This document shows, in pieces, positions 1 to 9,024 of a DNA stretch of 64,000 nt (position 1 is its first letter; each line of letters starts with the position of its first letter). A program made the position numbers and the translations under genes. Where the stretch lies: the NCBI RefSeq assembly GCF_003129905.1, contig NZ_QFFM01000017.1, positions 1-64,000 of the forward strand. Direction: 5' to 3'. Below the pieces are notes generated by a model. It did not search any database. It was not told where the DNA came from and was given only the letters and a program-made list of their open reading frames with translations. This stretch comes from Bifidobacterium callitrichidarum (GTDB lineage Bacteria; Actinomycetota; Actinomycetes; Actinomycetales; Bifidobacteriaceae).

Positions 1-73
<73 letters not shown>

Positions 74-116
74 ATATTCAATTATCAATCCAACCAGTCA
101 CCCAGCTGGAGTGAAG

Positions 117-189
<73 letters not shown>

Positions 190-440
190 ATATCCGCACA
201 CAAGATTGCTCTCGCGCACAAGTCACATATCATACACACTCTTCCGCAAAACGCAAATCGCAATTCCACCCTTGCGTGTCGCAATAGCTTCACCCAGCCC
301 GAAGGAAACGTCTCCTACAACCCATCCACTCCTTTAACCCTTCCAGAAATACCCTTGATGCCACTTATACCTTTTATGTAATCCTTTATATCCTTTTGGT
401 CTTATACTGATATCGTCACATCAACAAGGAGGTATCACTG

Positions 441-1160
441 ATGGATAAACTAAGCTCATCGAATCTCTACACTGAAGCCGGAGAATACCGTTACATCGAC
501 GTCCCACTGCAACCATCGATTTTCGCTGAAATACTCCTCCTTCTTTTTAACGGCAAACGCTTTAAGCGCGAACAGGCGATTGAAGAGGTACGCCAATACC
601 ACCAGGAACACGGCGGTTCGCTAGATCACTTCTCTGGCCCAGGAGTCTTCAAAAAAGCAGCATCGTATCTCAAAGGACAAGGCCTTACCAATGTGAACTA
701 CGGGTACTGGACTCTGGACAATCAAGAAAGTCTTACACAGCCAGAGAGCATTCCCGCGTTCTCCAACACCGAAAACAGCGCCACAGATACAGACACCAGC
801 ATGACGCTGGCTGATCAGGTAATAGGACAGGGGAATGCTGCTGTCTATCTTTATTATTTTGACGCATATCGAGAGAAGGCCGCACGCGCTGGCAAAACGT
901 ATTGGCCATGTAAAATCGGACGCACCGACACGGATCCTTTATCTCGTATTTATGGCCAGTCACGGACCTGTTTCCCCGAAGCCCCTCATGTTGCACTCGT
1001 TATCAAGACCGACGATTCTTCAACACTGGAAACAACAATCCACGGCATTCTTAAATTACAAGGGAGGCAACTTCCAGATGCGCCAGGCTCCGAATGGTTT
1101 AACACCAATCCGGAAAGCGTAACAACGATTTGCACCCACATTTTCGAAGATCACATTTAG
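441..1160 (+). CDS. GIY-YIG/T5orf172-like nuclease-family protein
   Basis: A 239-residue protein. The C-terminal half (about residues 133-225) has the pattern of the T5orf172/MUG113 branch of GIY-YIG domains: a VYLYYFD strand, then CKIGRTDTDPLSRI, a TDD...LE...IH segment, and a closing DAPGSEWF. The N-terminal half (residues 1-110) is unrecognised and could be a substrate- or DNA-binding module. The start is supported by AAGGAGG about 9 nt upstream. It stands alone on the plus strand between the tRNA pair and the polysaccharide genes, which fits accessory or mobile-element cargo. Nuclease activity is a family inference; the catalytic residues are divergent and were not all confirmed. Confidence 0.7.
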   Translation: MDKLSSSNLYTEAGEYRYIDVPLQPSIFAEILLLLFNGKRFKREQAIEEVRQYHQEHGGSLDHFSGPGVFKKAASYLKGQGLTNVNYGYWTLDNQESLTQPESIPAFSNTENSATDTDTSMTLADQVIGQGNAAVYLYYFDAYREKAARAGKTYWPCKIGRTDTDPLSRIYGQSRTCFPEAPHVALVIKTDDSSTLETTIHGILKLQGRQLPDAPGSEWFNTNPESVTTICTHIFEDHI

Positions 1161-1206
1161 CAGAAAAGCTAATAGCATCTGCGAGACCTACAGGAAGGCG
1201 TATGAC

Positions 1207-2706
1207 ATGATGACCGATCCCCTTCTGCCGCCGCGCTTGTTCACACCGCGGGACCGCACGGATTATCTGTTTGCGCTGGCATTGCCCACGCTGCCGGTCG
1301 ACGGCACGGTCATCGGCTTCTACCAGCCGTTTTGGACGCCGATCAGCCCGTGGCTTCTGGTGGTCTACTGTCTGTTGAATCCGAAGTTGCTGCGGCAATC
1401 CGCCCGCACATACACCCCACTCATGGCGTTGCCAATCGCACTGATCGCCCTGTCCATTCCAGGCTGGATGGCGTTCGGATTCCACGCGAACGCAGTGCTC
1501 ATGTCGCTGTCAGGCGTGATTGCGGTGCCGATGTCAATAGTCGCGCTGGATATTGCGTTCTGCCGCAAGCATCTGAGCTGGCAGGAGTCAATACGCATCA
1601 TCATCGCCGCCTACTGGTTCGCATTCGCCGTGGGCGTGGCGCAGTGGCTGGCGATCCGCGCCGGATTGGCCAATGCACAGGGCTACTTCAGCCAACTGAT
1701 GGCGCGTTCGTACGTGGAGACCGGCGCGCACTGGGCGGGCGACCATGCACGTCCGCAATTCCTGTTCGCCGAGCCGAGCTACATCGGCATGCATCTATTC
1801 GGCGTGCTACTACCATTGTTCTGGCTGATACGACCGCGCGATTCCGTATACGCCAAGCGACTCAAGCACCTGATCATGGCGTTCGCCGCCGGCAGTGTGG
1901 CGATAGGTGCCGGCGTACGCATCGTGCTGGATTCGCTGGTGGCGCTGATCGTGGTCATTATTGTCGAACTCCGCTGGAGCGACGCCGCGCAACGTAGAAA
2001 AGGAACGCTACTGCTGGGCGTGATGGCCGCAGCCGGAGCCGTATGCTGCGTTGTGGTACCGCGCCTGCGATCCATCATGACGCACGGCATCACCGGCGAC
2101 GGATCCTTCTTCGGGCGCATTTACCAGTCATTGGGCCCGCTGGGCGGCATCTTGGAACATCCATGGACCGCACTGACCGGTTTCGGTGCCGGCAATATCG
2201 CCGACGCCATGCACGCAGGCTCGACGAACGCCGCACGCATGCTGACGCTCTTGGGCACCGACCCACATACAGCGACCAACTGGTACGCGAGCATCACCCC
2301 GGACACCGCCTGGACCATGAGCGCCTACACCAGCTTCATCACCGAATTCGGGATGATTGGATTCATCGCGTTCCTGGCCGTTACGCTGCGATTCGTCACG
2401 TGCGGTTCGGGCTCCCAGTCCGGCACGACCACTCCCGTTTCCGTCCGCTACTCCCACAACACGATCGCCAACGATCAATCCAACAACAGTCGCATCACCA
2501 CAGCGCCAGGTACGCCCCGCCCGTGGACCAAACTCACCATCTGCTGGCTCGTCCTGCTCGCCTACCTCTACCTCCAATTCGAGGGCTACACCTTCGTCGC
2601 CATTCCGCTTTTTGTGTGGAGCATGACGAATTGTGAGCATTGCTATTCCACCGTCATTCCAAAGTCGGAACTCAAAGGAAGTACCGCAGCTGATATATCA
2701 CAATGA
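1207..2706 (+). CDS. O-antigen ligase/polymerase-like membrane protein (Wzy candidate 1)
   Basis: A 499-residue integral membrane protein with roughly ten hydrophobic segments and a large polar loop after residue 150. That loop carries the phrase FLFAEPSYIG (about residues 184-193), which resembles the conserved region of Wzy/WaaL-type O-antigen polymerases and ligases. AGGAAGG precedes the ATG at 1207. GC content is high, like the core genome, in contrast with the AT-rich genes that follow. With the flippase at 6266 and the other polysaccharide genes, a role in polymerising or ligating lipid-linked repeat units is likely. A second Wzy-like protein is encoded at 13928-15286, so which one polymerises the main polymer is open. 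Confidence 0.65.
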   Translation: MMTDPLLPPRLFTPRDRTDYLFALALPTLPVDGTVIGFYQPFWTPISPWLLVVYCLLNPKLLRQSARTYTPLMALPIALIALSIPGWMAFGFHANAVLMSLSGVIAVPMSIVALDIAFCRKHLSWQESIRIIIAAYWFAFAVGVAQWLAIRAGLANAQGYFSQLMARSYVETGAHWAGDHARPQFLFAEPSYIGMHLFGVLLPLFWLIRPRDSVYAKRLKHLIMAFAAGSVAIGAGVRIVLDSLVALIVVIIVELRWSDAAQRRKGTLLLGVMAAAGAVCCVVVPRLRSIMTHGITGDGSFFGRIYQSLGPLGGILEHPWTALTGFGAGNIADAMHAGSTNAARMLTLLGTDPHTATNWYASITPDTAWTMSAYTSFITEFGMIGFIAFLAVTLRFVTCGSGSQSGTTTPVSVRYSHNTIANDQSNNSRITTAPGTPRPWTKLTICWLVLLAYLYLQFEGYTFVAIPLFVWSMTNCEHCYSTVIPKSELKGSTAADISQ

Positions 2707-3127
2707 CATAAATCATCAACCCCTTAACAAAAAAGGACTACTGCTCAATAGCAAAAGCTAGAGCAGCCTACCTCAGCAACGTAAGATGCGCTAACTAAAA
2801 CAGAATCCCCCTCATCTTTAATACAGATTAGGAATCCGAATGAAAGAACTTTGGAAAACCCTCATTCGACATGGATAATATCTCAGGCATTTAACTTTAC
2901 AGCGTGATAACAGACCAGCTATCAAGTATTTATTTGATACCACATTGTTTGACTTGCAAATCCAATGTGATTCGTAACGTTGCGTCTCACATGGTAGAAG
3001 AGACCCGAAAGAGTCATTAAGCAAGCACTACATCACCCCCCTAGGTACTTATACTTAGGGGGGATGTATCATAGAGAGACACTCTTATACAGAGTGCACG
3101 CAATTGATGAGAGAAGAAGTACGGACA
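2707..3127. other. AT-rich intergenic region, 421 bp
   Basis: No convincing gene is seen here. A 68-codon minus-strand open frame is present but has no recognisable domain or ribosome-binding site. The base composition becomes clearly AT-rich compared with the gene before it, marking the left boundary of a probably transferred segment (about 2.7-6.2 kb). The only strong structure is the hairpin at 3036-3063. Confidence 0.5.
3036..3063 (+). promoter_or_regulatory. Strong hairpin in the leader of the GT2 gene
   Basis: CCCCCCTAGGTA (3036-3047) and TACTTAGGGGGG (3052-3063) pair over 12 bp with one G-U wobble and a 4-nt CTTA loop. It is followed by mixed sequence rather than a T-run, and ends 64 bp before the chosen start of the glycosyltransferase gene. 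It could be a terminator for the gene upstream, an attenuator, or an operator in double-stranded DNA. The sequence alone does not decide. Confidence 0.55.
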
Positions 3128-4099
3128 ATGCACACCCCCTCCAAGCCACCCCGATTGTTCATAGTAGTTCCCTGTTTTAACGAAGAACAAGTGCTACCAG
3201 TCACAGCTCCCCGTTTCCTTGCCAAAATCGAAGAAATGTCAAATCGACATGCAATCAGAGCAGATTCGCGAATCCTTTTCATAGACGACGGAAGTAAGGA
3301 TAGCACATGGCGAATCATCACAGAGCTAAATGCCCAAGATCCTCGATATCAAGGTATTCGGCAGTCACGCAATCGAGGTCACCAAAACGCAGTACTCGCC
3401 GGCCTCATGGAGGCTAGGGATAAGAGCGACATAACCATTAGCATCGATTGCGATGGACAAGATGACTTTGATGCAATGGATCTAATGGTAGATAAATACC
3501 ACGAAGGATACGACATTGTTTATGGCGTCCGTTCTAGTCGCGCCACCGACACTTTCTTCAAACGATTCACCGCTGAGAGCTTTTACAAGCTGCTCAATAT
3601 TCTAGGCGCAGAAATCGTCTACAATCATGCTGACTACCGGTTAACCTCCCGACGAGTGCTTGATGCCCTCAGTTCTTTCCCTGAGGTACATCTATTCCTG
3701 CGCGGCCTATTCCCCTTGGTAGGTTTTCCTTCAACGACCATCGAATACGAGAGGCACGCACGCTTCGCTGGGGAATCCCACTATCCTTTAAAAAAGATGC
3801 TCTCACTCGCATTTAACGGCATCACCAGTTTGAGCATCAAGCCAATCAGAATTATTATGAATTTTGGGGGAATCGTCAGTCTTGTCAGTTTTATTGGTGT
3901 AATTTGGGCATTAGTTTCAGCAATTATCGGCAACACCGTATCAGGTTGGGCTTCTATGATCTGCATCGTTTGTTTCATAGGTGGGGTACAACTTCTTAGT
4001 CTAGGCATCATAGGAGAATACATCGGTAAGATATATCTCGAAACCAAACATCGTCCCCGTTATATCATCAGCGACACCACTCCAGAATGCAACAATTGA
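3128..4099 (+). CDS. GT2 polyprenyl-phosphate glycosyltransferase (GtrB/DPM1-like)
   Basis: A 323-residue protein with an N-terminal GT-A domain: VVPCFNEE near residue 15, DDGSKD near 52 and the metal-binding-region motif DCDGQDD near 106. Two C-terminal transmembrane segments follow (about 240-265 and 275-298), then the GEYIGKIYLE tail typical of the GtrB/ArnC/DPM1 group. This family moves a sugar from a nucleotide donor onto undecaprenyl phosphate at the inner membrane face. The ATG at 3128 was chosen because AGAAGAAG lies about 10 nt upstream; TTG 3104 and ATG 3107 in the same frame lack a clear ribosome-binding site. The AT-rich membrane protein downstream is a plausible partner that uses the lipid-linked sugar. 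Confidence 0.8.
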   Translation: MHTPSKPPRLFIVVPCFNEEQVLPVTAPRFLAKIEEMSNRHAIRADSRILFIDDGSKDSTWRIITELNAQDPRYQGIRQSRNRGHQNAVLAGLMEARDKSDITISIDCDGQDDFDAMDLMVDKYHEGYDIVYGVRSSRATDTFFKRFTAESFYKLLNILGAEIVYNHADYRLTSRRVLDALSSFPEVHLFLRGLFPLVGFPSTTIEYERHARFAGESHYPLKKMLSLAFNGITSLSIKPIRIIMNFGGIVSLVSFIGVIWALVSAIIGNTVSGWASMICIVCFIGGVQLLSLGIIGEYIGKIYLETKHRPRYIISDTTPECNN

Positions 4100-4164
4100 T
4101 ATATTTCATAGCAATTGTGATATGAAATCCAGGCGTCAATCAAAACAGAATAAGCGGATGTATC

Positions 4165-5946
4165 ATGCTCGGTAACAAACACCAAACCTACAAAAACAAC
4201 AAACAAGAACAAATTTCTGATGCAATTGGCAGGAAACTATCCATTATTCTCTTCGCATTTATGTCTTCTGTATTCATATGGTGGCTATATTGCAGCATCT
4301 CCTATTTTGGCACTATTGTATCCGCTGATCCAATTGAAACAACACTGAATACTAGTAATTCTGTTATCGAACAGCATCGCATTCTCACGAATTTCGGAGC
4401 ATTGACTATTATAGCTTTAATTGGACTAGCTACTGTCATTCTCTTTTCAGCTAAAATCAGAATAAAAATACTATCACTCATCCGATTTTTAGCATTTCAT
4501 CCAAAATCGGTTTTTATTGTAATGCTTTGCTGGCAGTTTATCATTATAATTTGTTACATTCCTGCTCATTTACGATATGATGCACGAACTGCACAAACAA
4601 GCGTTGTAAATGCTATAGCACACCCCGGCATATATGATAGCTATCTCTCAACTTACCCCAATAACGCATTCTTATATCTTATTGAGTATATCCCAGCAAA
4701 AATACTTTCTGTAATACTTGATGATAAATTTACTATGAATGAAGCACAAGCAGTTACAATGGTTGCTTTTTTTATGCAACTAATCAATATCGCAACAGTT
4801 GATATTTCAATACTGCTTATGAAGAAAATAATTAAACCAGTTTCTGAATATGCATCAAAATATGCTTATCTTCTTATGGTATTACTACTCGGTTGCTCAA
4901 CATGGGTTATAATCCCGTATACCGATACGTTTAGTTTAATCCCAACAATGTGGCTTCTATCCCTTATAATTCATTCTCTCAAAGAAAAACTGACGCGACA
5001 TCCCTATCCGTTAGACCCCAAAACAATTATTATTTTTTTAACTCACTTTATACTAATTGGCATAGCATCATGTTTTGCATACTCGATGAAACCATCATCA
5101 GTAATACCCCTGATAGCATTTCTCATCATCTGGTTCTTTTTGCATCTAGGTAAACAGATTATCACTTATTTCATACCATCACTGCTTTCAATTATCATTG
5201 GATTTGGAATTATCTTAGTTCCACTGCACGCCATCGAACACACTATTTTTAATTACAATGAAAACCAATCTGTTCCTATGACCCACTATATTATGATGGG
5301 CATGAAAGATCATGGACGCTACAACACCTATGACTACAAGCAGACTACAGCACGATCGACCATCGAAGAAAAGAAACAATATAACTTGTCTGTTATCCAA
5401 CAACGATTAAATAGTTATGGACCCGGCGGATACCTTTCTTTCCTTTTAAAAAAAAGCTATTATAATACTGCTGATGGAACTTTTTCCGATAACTCCTATC
5501 TCACAGTTCTTAACGAACAAAAAGGCACAGGATGGATAGGGATTGGAAAAAACAATCCAATCTATAAATACAATGTTATTCCTCTAGTTTACATACAAAA
5601 TTTTCTTACTGATGGAGAAGATTCACATCAAATCTATGAAATCATTATGCAAATGATTTATATTATAACCATATTCGGAATGCTATCCTGCGCTTTTGCT
5701 CTTTATAAGAAAAAAGAAAACTTGCATACAATAGCGTTAGAGGCCTGGATCATGCTGACAATTTTAGGTGGATATACATTCTTACTGCTCTTCGAAGCCG
5801 GACGATCACGATATATAATTCAATTTCTACCTTTTATATTTTTCCTATCGGCACTAGGTTGGAATCATATAGAGACTTCCAAAATATGTGTCATATACAA
5901 AGATATAAACCACAAAACTATAACTTCTATTTTGAATAAAAAATAA
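4165..5946 (+). CDS. Polytopic membrane protein, GT-C-like glycosyltransferase candidate
   Basis: A 593-residue, strongly AT-rich gene encoding about twelve hydrophobic segments. Features that recall GT-C enzymes using polyprenyl-phosphate sugars are the early loop with HLRYDARTAQTS (about residues 133-144) containing an acidic residue after the first helices, a large non-membrane stretch around residues 370-480, and the late EAGRSRYIIQFLP motif, which resembles the R-Y-P signature of PMT/GtrII-like proteins. It follows the GtrB-like gene by 65 bp in the same direction. Together they look like a two-component module that adds a side-chain sugar on the outer face. The family assignment is an inference from topology and context. 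Confidence 0.5.
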   Translation: MLGNKHQTYKNNKQEQISDAIGRKLSIILFAFMSSVFIWWLYCSISYFGTIVSADPIETTLNTSNSVIEQHRILTNFGALTIIALIGLATVILFSAKIRIKILSLIRFLAFHPKSVFIVMLCWQFIIIICYIPAHLRYDARTAQTSVVNAIAHPGIYDSYLSTYPNNAFLYLIEYIPAKILSVILDDKFTMNEAQAVTMVAFFMQLINIATVDISILLMKKIIKPVSEYASKYAYLLMVLLLGCSTWVIIPYTDTFSLIPTMWLLSLIIHSLKEKLTRHPYPLDPKTIIIFLTHFILIGIASCFAYSMKPSSVIPLIAFLIIWFFLHLGKQIITYFIPSLLSIIIGFGIILVPLHAIEHTIFNYNENQSVPMTHYIMMGMKDHGRYNTYDYKQTTARSTIEEKKQYNLSVIQQRLNSYGPGGYLSFLLKKSYYNTADGTFSDNSYLTVLNEQKGTGWIGIGKNNPIYKYNVIPLVYIQNFLTDGEDSHQIYEIIMQMIYIITIFGMLSCAFALYKKKENLHTIALEAWIMLTILGGYTFLLLFEAGRSRYIIQFLPFIFFLSALGWNHIETSKICVIYKDINHKTITSILNKK

Positions 5947-6265
5947 TCTTAATATGGATTTGTTGTCAATTGCAGTATAGCTTACTGACATGAAATCCAT
6001 ATTTCTTCTTGCATTCCATAAAACATAATCTACGATAAGGAATCTCATATATCATAACTCGTTTTCTCACAACAAGAAGATTAGATGCATTCCCCTTGCA
6101 TAAGCACCTAATATATGCAAAAGAAATCCTAAACCAGGTAACATACCCTTGCAATCCAGACTTGGGCCTATGTTACTTTCGCACATTAATCAGATTACAA
6201 CGACAGCATCTCGAACAATCCATATCTCATGAGTTTGTTTTGCTCCGACTTCAACAGAGGTGTCT
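5947..6265. other. AT-rich intergenic region, 319 bp
   Basis: No gene with a credible start or domain is seen; the short open frames here are AT-rich and without ribosome-binding sites. This is the right boundary of the AT-rich segment, after which the flippase gene returns to a higher GC content. No terminator-type hairpin or repeat was recognised. Confidence 0.4.
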
Positions 6266-7792
6266 ATGGCCAAAGCCACCAAAAAACAATTGGCAATCAA
6301 TATGGTTGCGAATATCGTCGCTTTTTGCGTCCAGTTTGGTGTCAATTTCTTCCTGACACCGTATATCGTCAAGCAGCTCGGTAGCGAAGCATATGGATTC
6401 GTTACGCTTTCGTTCAACATTGCAGGCTTCGCCAGTATCATTACCACGGCCTTTGACTCAATGGTCGCCCGATTCGTGCTCATGGAAGATACTAAGGGCA
6501 ATAATGATGTGGCGACCAAGTATTTCAATTCAGCGCTTATCGCCGACACCGTCCTCGCGATTATACTGTCGATCCCATTCGGACTTGTCGTGTTCTTTGC
6601 CTCTGACTTGCTCAGTATTCCCGTTCGCCTTATCGCCGACGTACAACTTGCTTTCGCATTTGCTTTCCTCGGCACACTCATTAATCTGGTCTTCGCATCG
6701 TTCGGATGCGTCTATTACGTCAAGAACCGGCTTGATCTTGAAGCCCGGCGCAATATCGAAGGCAACATTATCCGTGCTATCGCGCTGATTGCCCTGTTCG
6801 TGCTATTGCCCGCGAAAATCTACTTCATCACCGGCACGGTACTGATCGTCACCATCTACAATTGCGCTGCGAACCTGCATTACAAGCGAAAGCTAATGCC
6901 GGAAATCAAAATCAATGCGCAGAGTTTCAGCTTCCAATCCATCAAGAAACTGCTTTCTTCGGGTATCTGGAATTCGGTCAACAGCCTGAGCACCACATTG
7001 CTGAACACGCTTGATGTGCTTATTACCAATCTGTTCCTGGGTGCGGCGACAAGCGGCATTTACGCATTGGTCAAGACAGTCCCCAACTTCCTCAACCAGC
7101 TCATCGCCATTCTGGTGAAGGTCTTCGTGCCCAACATCAATATCCTGTACGCGCAGGGCAAGAAGGACGAGCTACTCAAAGAGGTACTGTTCTCCGTACG
7201 TGTGATGGGCTTCCTTGCCACTATCCCGATTGGCTTCCTTATGGTGTTTGGTGACGGATTCTTCGAGGCCTGGGTTCCCACGCAGGACAACAAGCTACTG
7301 CAATCACTGTCTCTGCTGACGCTGTTTCCGCTAATCGCTTCCAGCATCATCAGCGTGATCGTCAACGTGTACATCACGACCAACAAATTACGGGTTCCGG
7401 CACTCGTGCTGCTCGGCGTCGGCATCATTAACCTGGCCCTTGTCGTCACGTTGCTCACGTTCACGGACCTGGGCGTGTGGACAGTACCTATCGTGGGCAT
7501 GACGACGCAGTTGTTGTATTACGTTGGCTTCCAACCGATTTACGCCGCACGCTGCCTGAACCTACCCTGGCATACGTTCTATAAGGCCATCGCCCTAAGC
7601 TCGGCATGCACCATCACCATGGTGGCAGCATGCCTGCTGTACCGTTCCGTATTCGAGGTGCATGGCTGGATTCAGCTCATCATCGCAGGCATGGTCTGCT
7701 CAGTGATCGCACTGGCAATCAACTTCTTTGTGATCTTCAATCGCAGCGAGCGAGCATCCGTGCTTGCCAAACTGCCCATCCGCAAAAAGTAG
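6266..7792 (+). CDS. Wzx-type polysaccharide flippase (MOP superfamily)
   Basis: A 508-residue protein with 12-14 predicted transmembrane helices. The N-terminus is NMVANIVAFCVQFGVNFFLTPY, followed by LGSEAYGFVTL, the usual opening of Wzx/RfbX flippases of the MOP (MATE/MVF) superfamily. These move undecaprenyl-diphosphate-linked repeat units across the membrane before Wzy polymerisation. The ATG at 6266 is preferred because AGAGG sits about 6 nt upstream; an in-frame GTG at 6260 would overlap that site. It is the last gene of the plus-strand block and converges with the minus-strand EPS operon, separated by a hairpin. Confidence 0.85.
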   Translation: MAKATKKQLAINMVANIVAFCVQFGVNFFLTPYIVKQLGSEAYGFVTLSFNIAGFASIITTAFDSMVARFVLMEDTKGNNDVATKYFNSALIADTVLAIILSIPFGLVVFFASDLLSIPVRLIADVQLAFAFAFLGTLINLVFASFGCVYYVKNRLDLEARRNIEGNIIRAIALIALFVLLPAKIYFITGTVLIVTIYNCAANLHYKRKLMPEIKINAQSFSFQSIKKLLSSGIWNSVNSLSTTLLNTLDVLITNLFLGAATSGIYALVKTVPNFLNQLIAILVKVFVPNINILYAQGKKDELLKEVLFSVRVMGFLATIPIGFLMVFGDGFFEAWVPTQDNKLLQSLSLLTLFPLIASSIISVIVNVYITTNKLRVPALVLLGVGIINLALVVTLLTFTDLGVWTVPIVGMTTQLLYYVGFQPIYAARCLNLPWHTFYKAIALSSACTITMVAACLLYRSVFEVHGWIQLIIAGMVCSVIALAINFFVIFNRSERASVLAKLPIRKK

Positions 7793-7801
7793 CGGTCAAC
7801 A

Positions 7802-7860
7802 AGTGGCGGACGGACGTGGAACGACTCACCATCGCGCCCTTTCCGCTTCCATCCGCCACT
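7802..7860. terminator. Bidirectional terminator-like inverted repeat
   Basis: AGTGGCGGACGGACGTGGAA (7802-7821) and TTCCGCTTCCATCCGCCACT (7841-7860) match at 17 of 20 positions when inverted, giving a long stem with a 19-nt loop. It sits exactly between the convergent ends of the flippase gene (7792) and the pyruvyl transferase gene (7872), so it probably ends both transcripts. It has no T-run, as at several other hairpins in this window. Confidence 0.65.
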
Positions 7861-7871
7861 CACGCCATGAG

Positions 7872-9020
7872 TTATCGGCTAATCATGTCACGAATCGCTC
7901 GCGAGTATGCATCGGCAATATCCTTACCATCTTGATTCCAAACGAATTGCCGACGTTCCCACTCTTCCTTGAAAACTGCGAGCTTGGTTTTAATCGGCAC
8001 AGCATCAACTTCGATTCCGTACTGCAGCGCGAGAATCATTGCATGCATGCGCCCGGAAACCAGGCTTCGGCAATCAGCCAATTCGTCAACGTAATCATCG
8101 ATGGAATCGATTTCGGCCAGAATTGCCCGCTTATTCTTCTCAGTAAACAACCATTCACGGAAACGTGCTGATTCGCAGTAGTCAGTGTATGTAGTGTATA
8201 GCAATTTGAGGTTCGCGTCCCCCGCACTGTCTTTTTCATCGTCCGAAATCTGCTTCCGGATGAGCCGATACCACATTTCGTAGTATTCATTTCGCGTATA
8301 TTGGCGCTTCTTCTCAACGCTGAGTTCCTGATAGGCATACACGCATGCGCCACGCATCCGTCGGGCCACGTCGCCTTCACCGTGACGCTGTCCCAAAGGA
8401 AGGCAGGACTGAAGATATCGGTAAGCAAAAACCACGTCCGGCGCATAGGCAGCGTCAACGCGCAAAATATCATGCATGACTGCGAGCGTCTGCTCGTCTC
8501 TCACCAGAACAGTGGCGCATTTGGCGAAGGCCTCACGCAATGCGGCAGTCTCCTTGCCCGTGAATCGTGCGTCCGAACTGACGCCCATCACTGCCACAGG
8601 GCACGACCGCTCAGCAAGCGCATCGATCCAGGCCTGCAGGCTATGGAAGAACGGATGTCCATTCCCTTTGACCAATTCGCCACCACCGATGATGGCAGCA
8701 TCAAAATGTCCCTCCGCGTCAAGTCTCTCACGAATCAACCGTGTGTATCGTTCCTGTACGGGCTCGCTTTTCATATCGCGGATGAACCGCTTCGTCCGCC
8801 AGACGGTTCGGCGCAGCCATGGCAATTCATCAGGCGTGGACGCTACGGGCTGAACTTCCGTCCGCATGTCTGCAAGGGAAGTGGGTTGCTCATCCGGAAT
8901 GAACGGCATGACAACGGTATCGGCGCCGGTGGCTTTTTTCACCACTGTCGCCATGACTTGCGCTATGGCACGGTCTCCCAGATTGTCGGTATGGCCTTGA
9001 TTCACCAAGAGAATACGCAT
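7872..9020 (-). CDS. Polysaccharide pyruvyl transferase family protein
   Basis: A 382-residue protein of the WcaK/CsaB fold. The start MRILLVNQGHTDNLGDRAIA contains the G-x-x-N-x-GD-x-A signature of polysaccharide pyruvyl transferases. Later motifs include IIGGGELVKGNG (about 110-121), GVSSDARF and SGRMHAMILALQYG near the C-terminus. The family adds ketal pyruvate from phosphoenolpyruvate to sugar hydroxyls, giving the polymer negative charge. The start at 9020 was preferred over an upstream ATG because GAGGAAG lies 7 nt before it. It is the last gene of the minus-strand EPS operon, five bases after the GT4 gene. Confidence 0.8.
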   Translation of the reverse strand: MRILLVNQGHTDNLGDRAIAQVMATVVKKATGADTVVMPFIPDEQPTSLADMRTEVQPVASTPDELPWLRRTVWRTKRFIRDMKSEPVQERYTRLIRERLDAEGHFDAAIIGGGELVKGNGHPFFHSLQAWIDALAERSCPVAVMGVSSDARFTGKETAALREAFAKCATVLVRDEQTLAVMHDILRVDAAYAPDVVFAYRYLQSCLPLGQRHGEGDVARRMRGACVYAYQELSVEKKRQYTRNEYYEMWYRLIRKQISDDEKDSAGDANLKLLYTTYTDYCESARFREWLFTEKNKRAILAEIDSIDDYVDELADCRSLVSGRMHAMILALQYGIEVDAVPIKTKLAVFKEEWERRQFVWNQDGKDIADAYSRAIRDMISR

Positions 9021-9024
9021 GCGT

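Noticed and set aside
2818..3024. Small minus-strand frame in the AT-rich spacer
   Set aside because: There is no ribosome-binding site, no recognisable domain and no fit to neighbouring genes.
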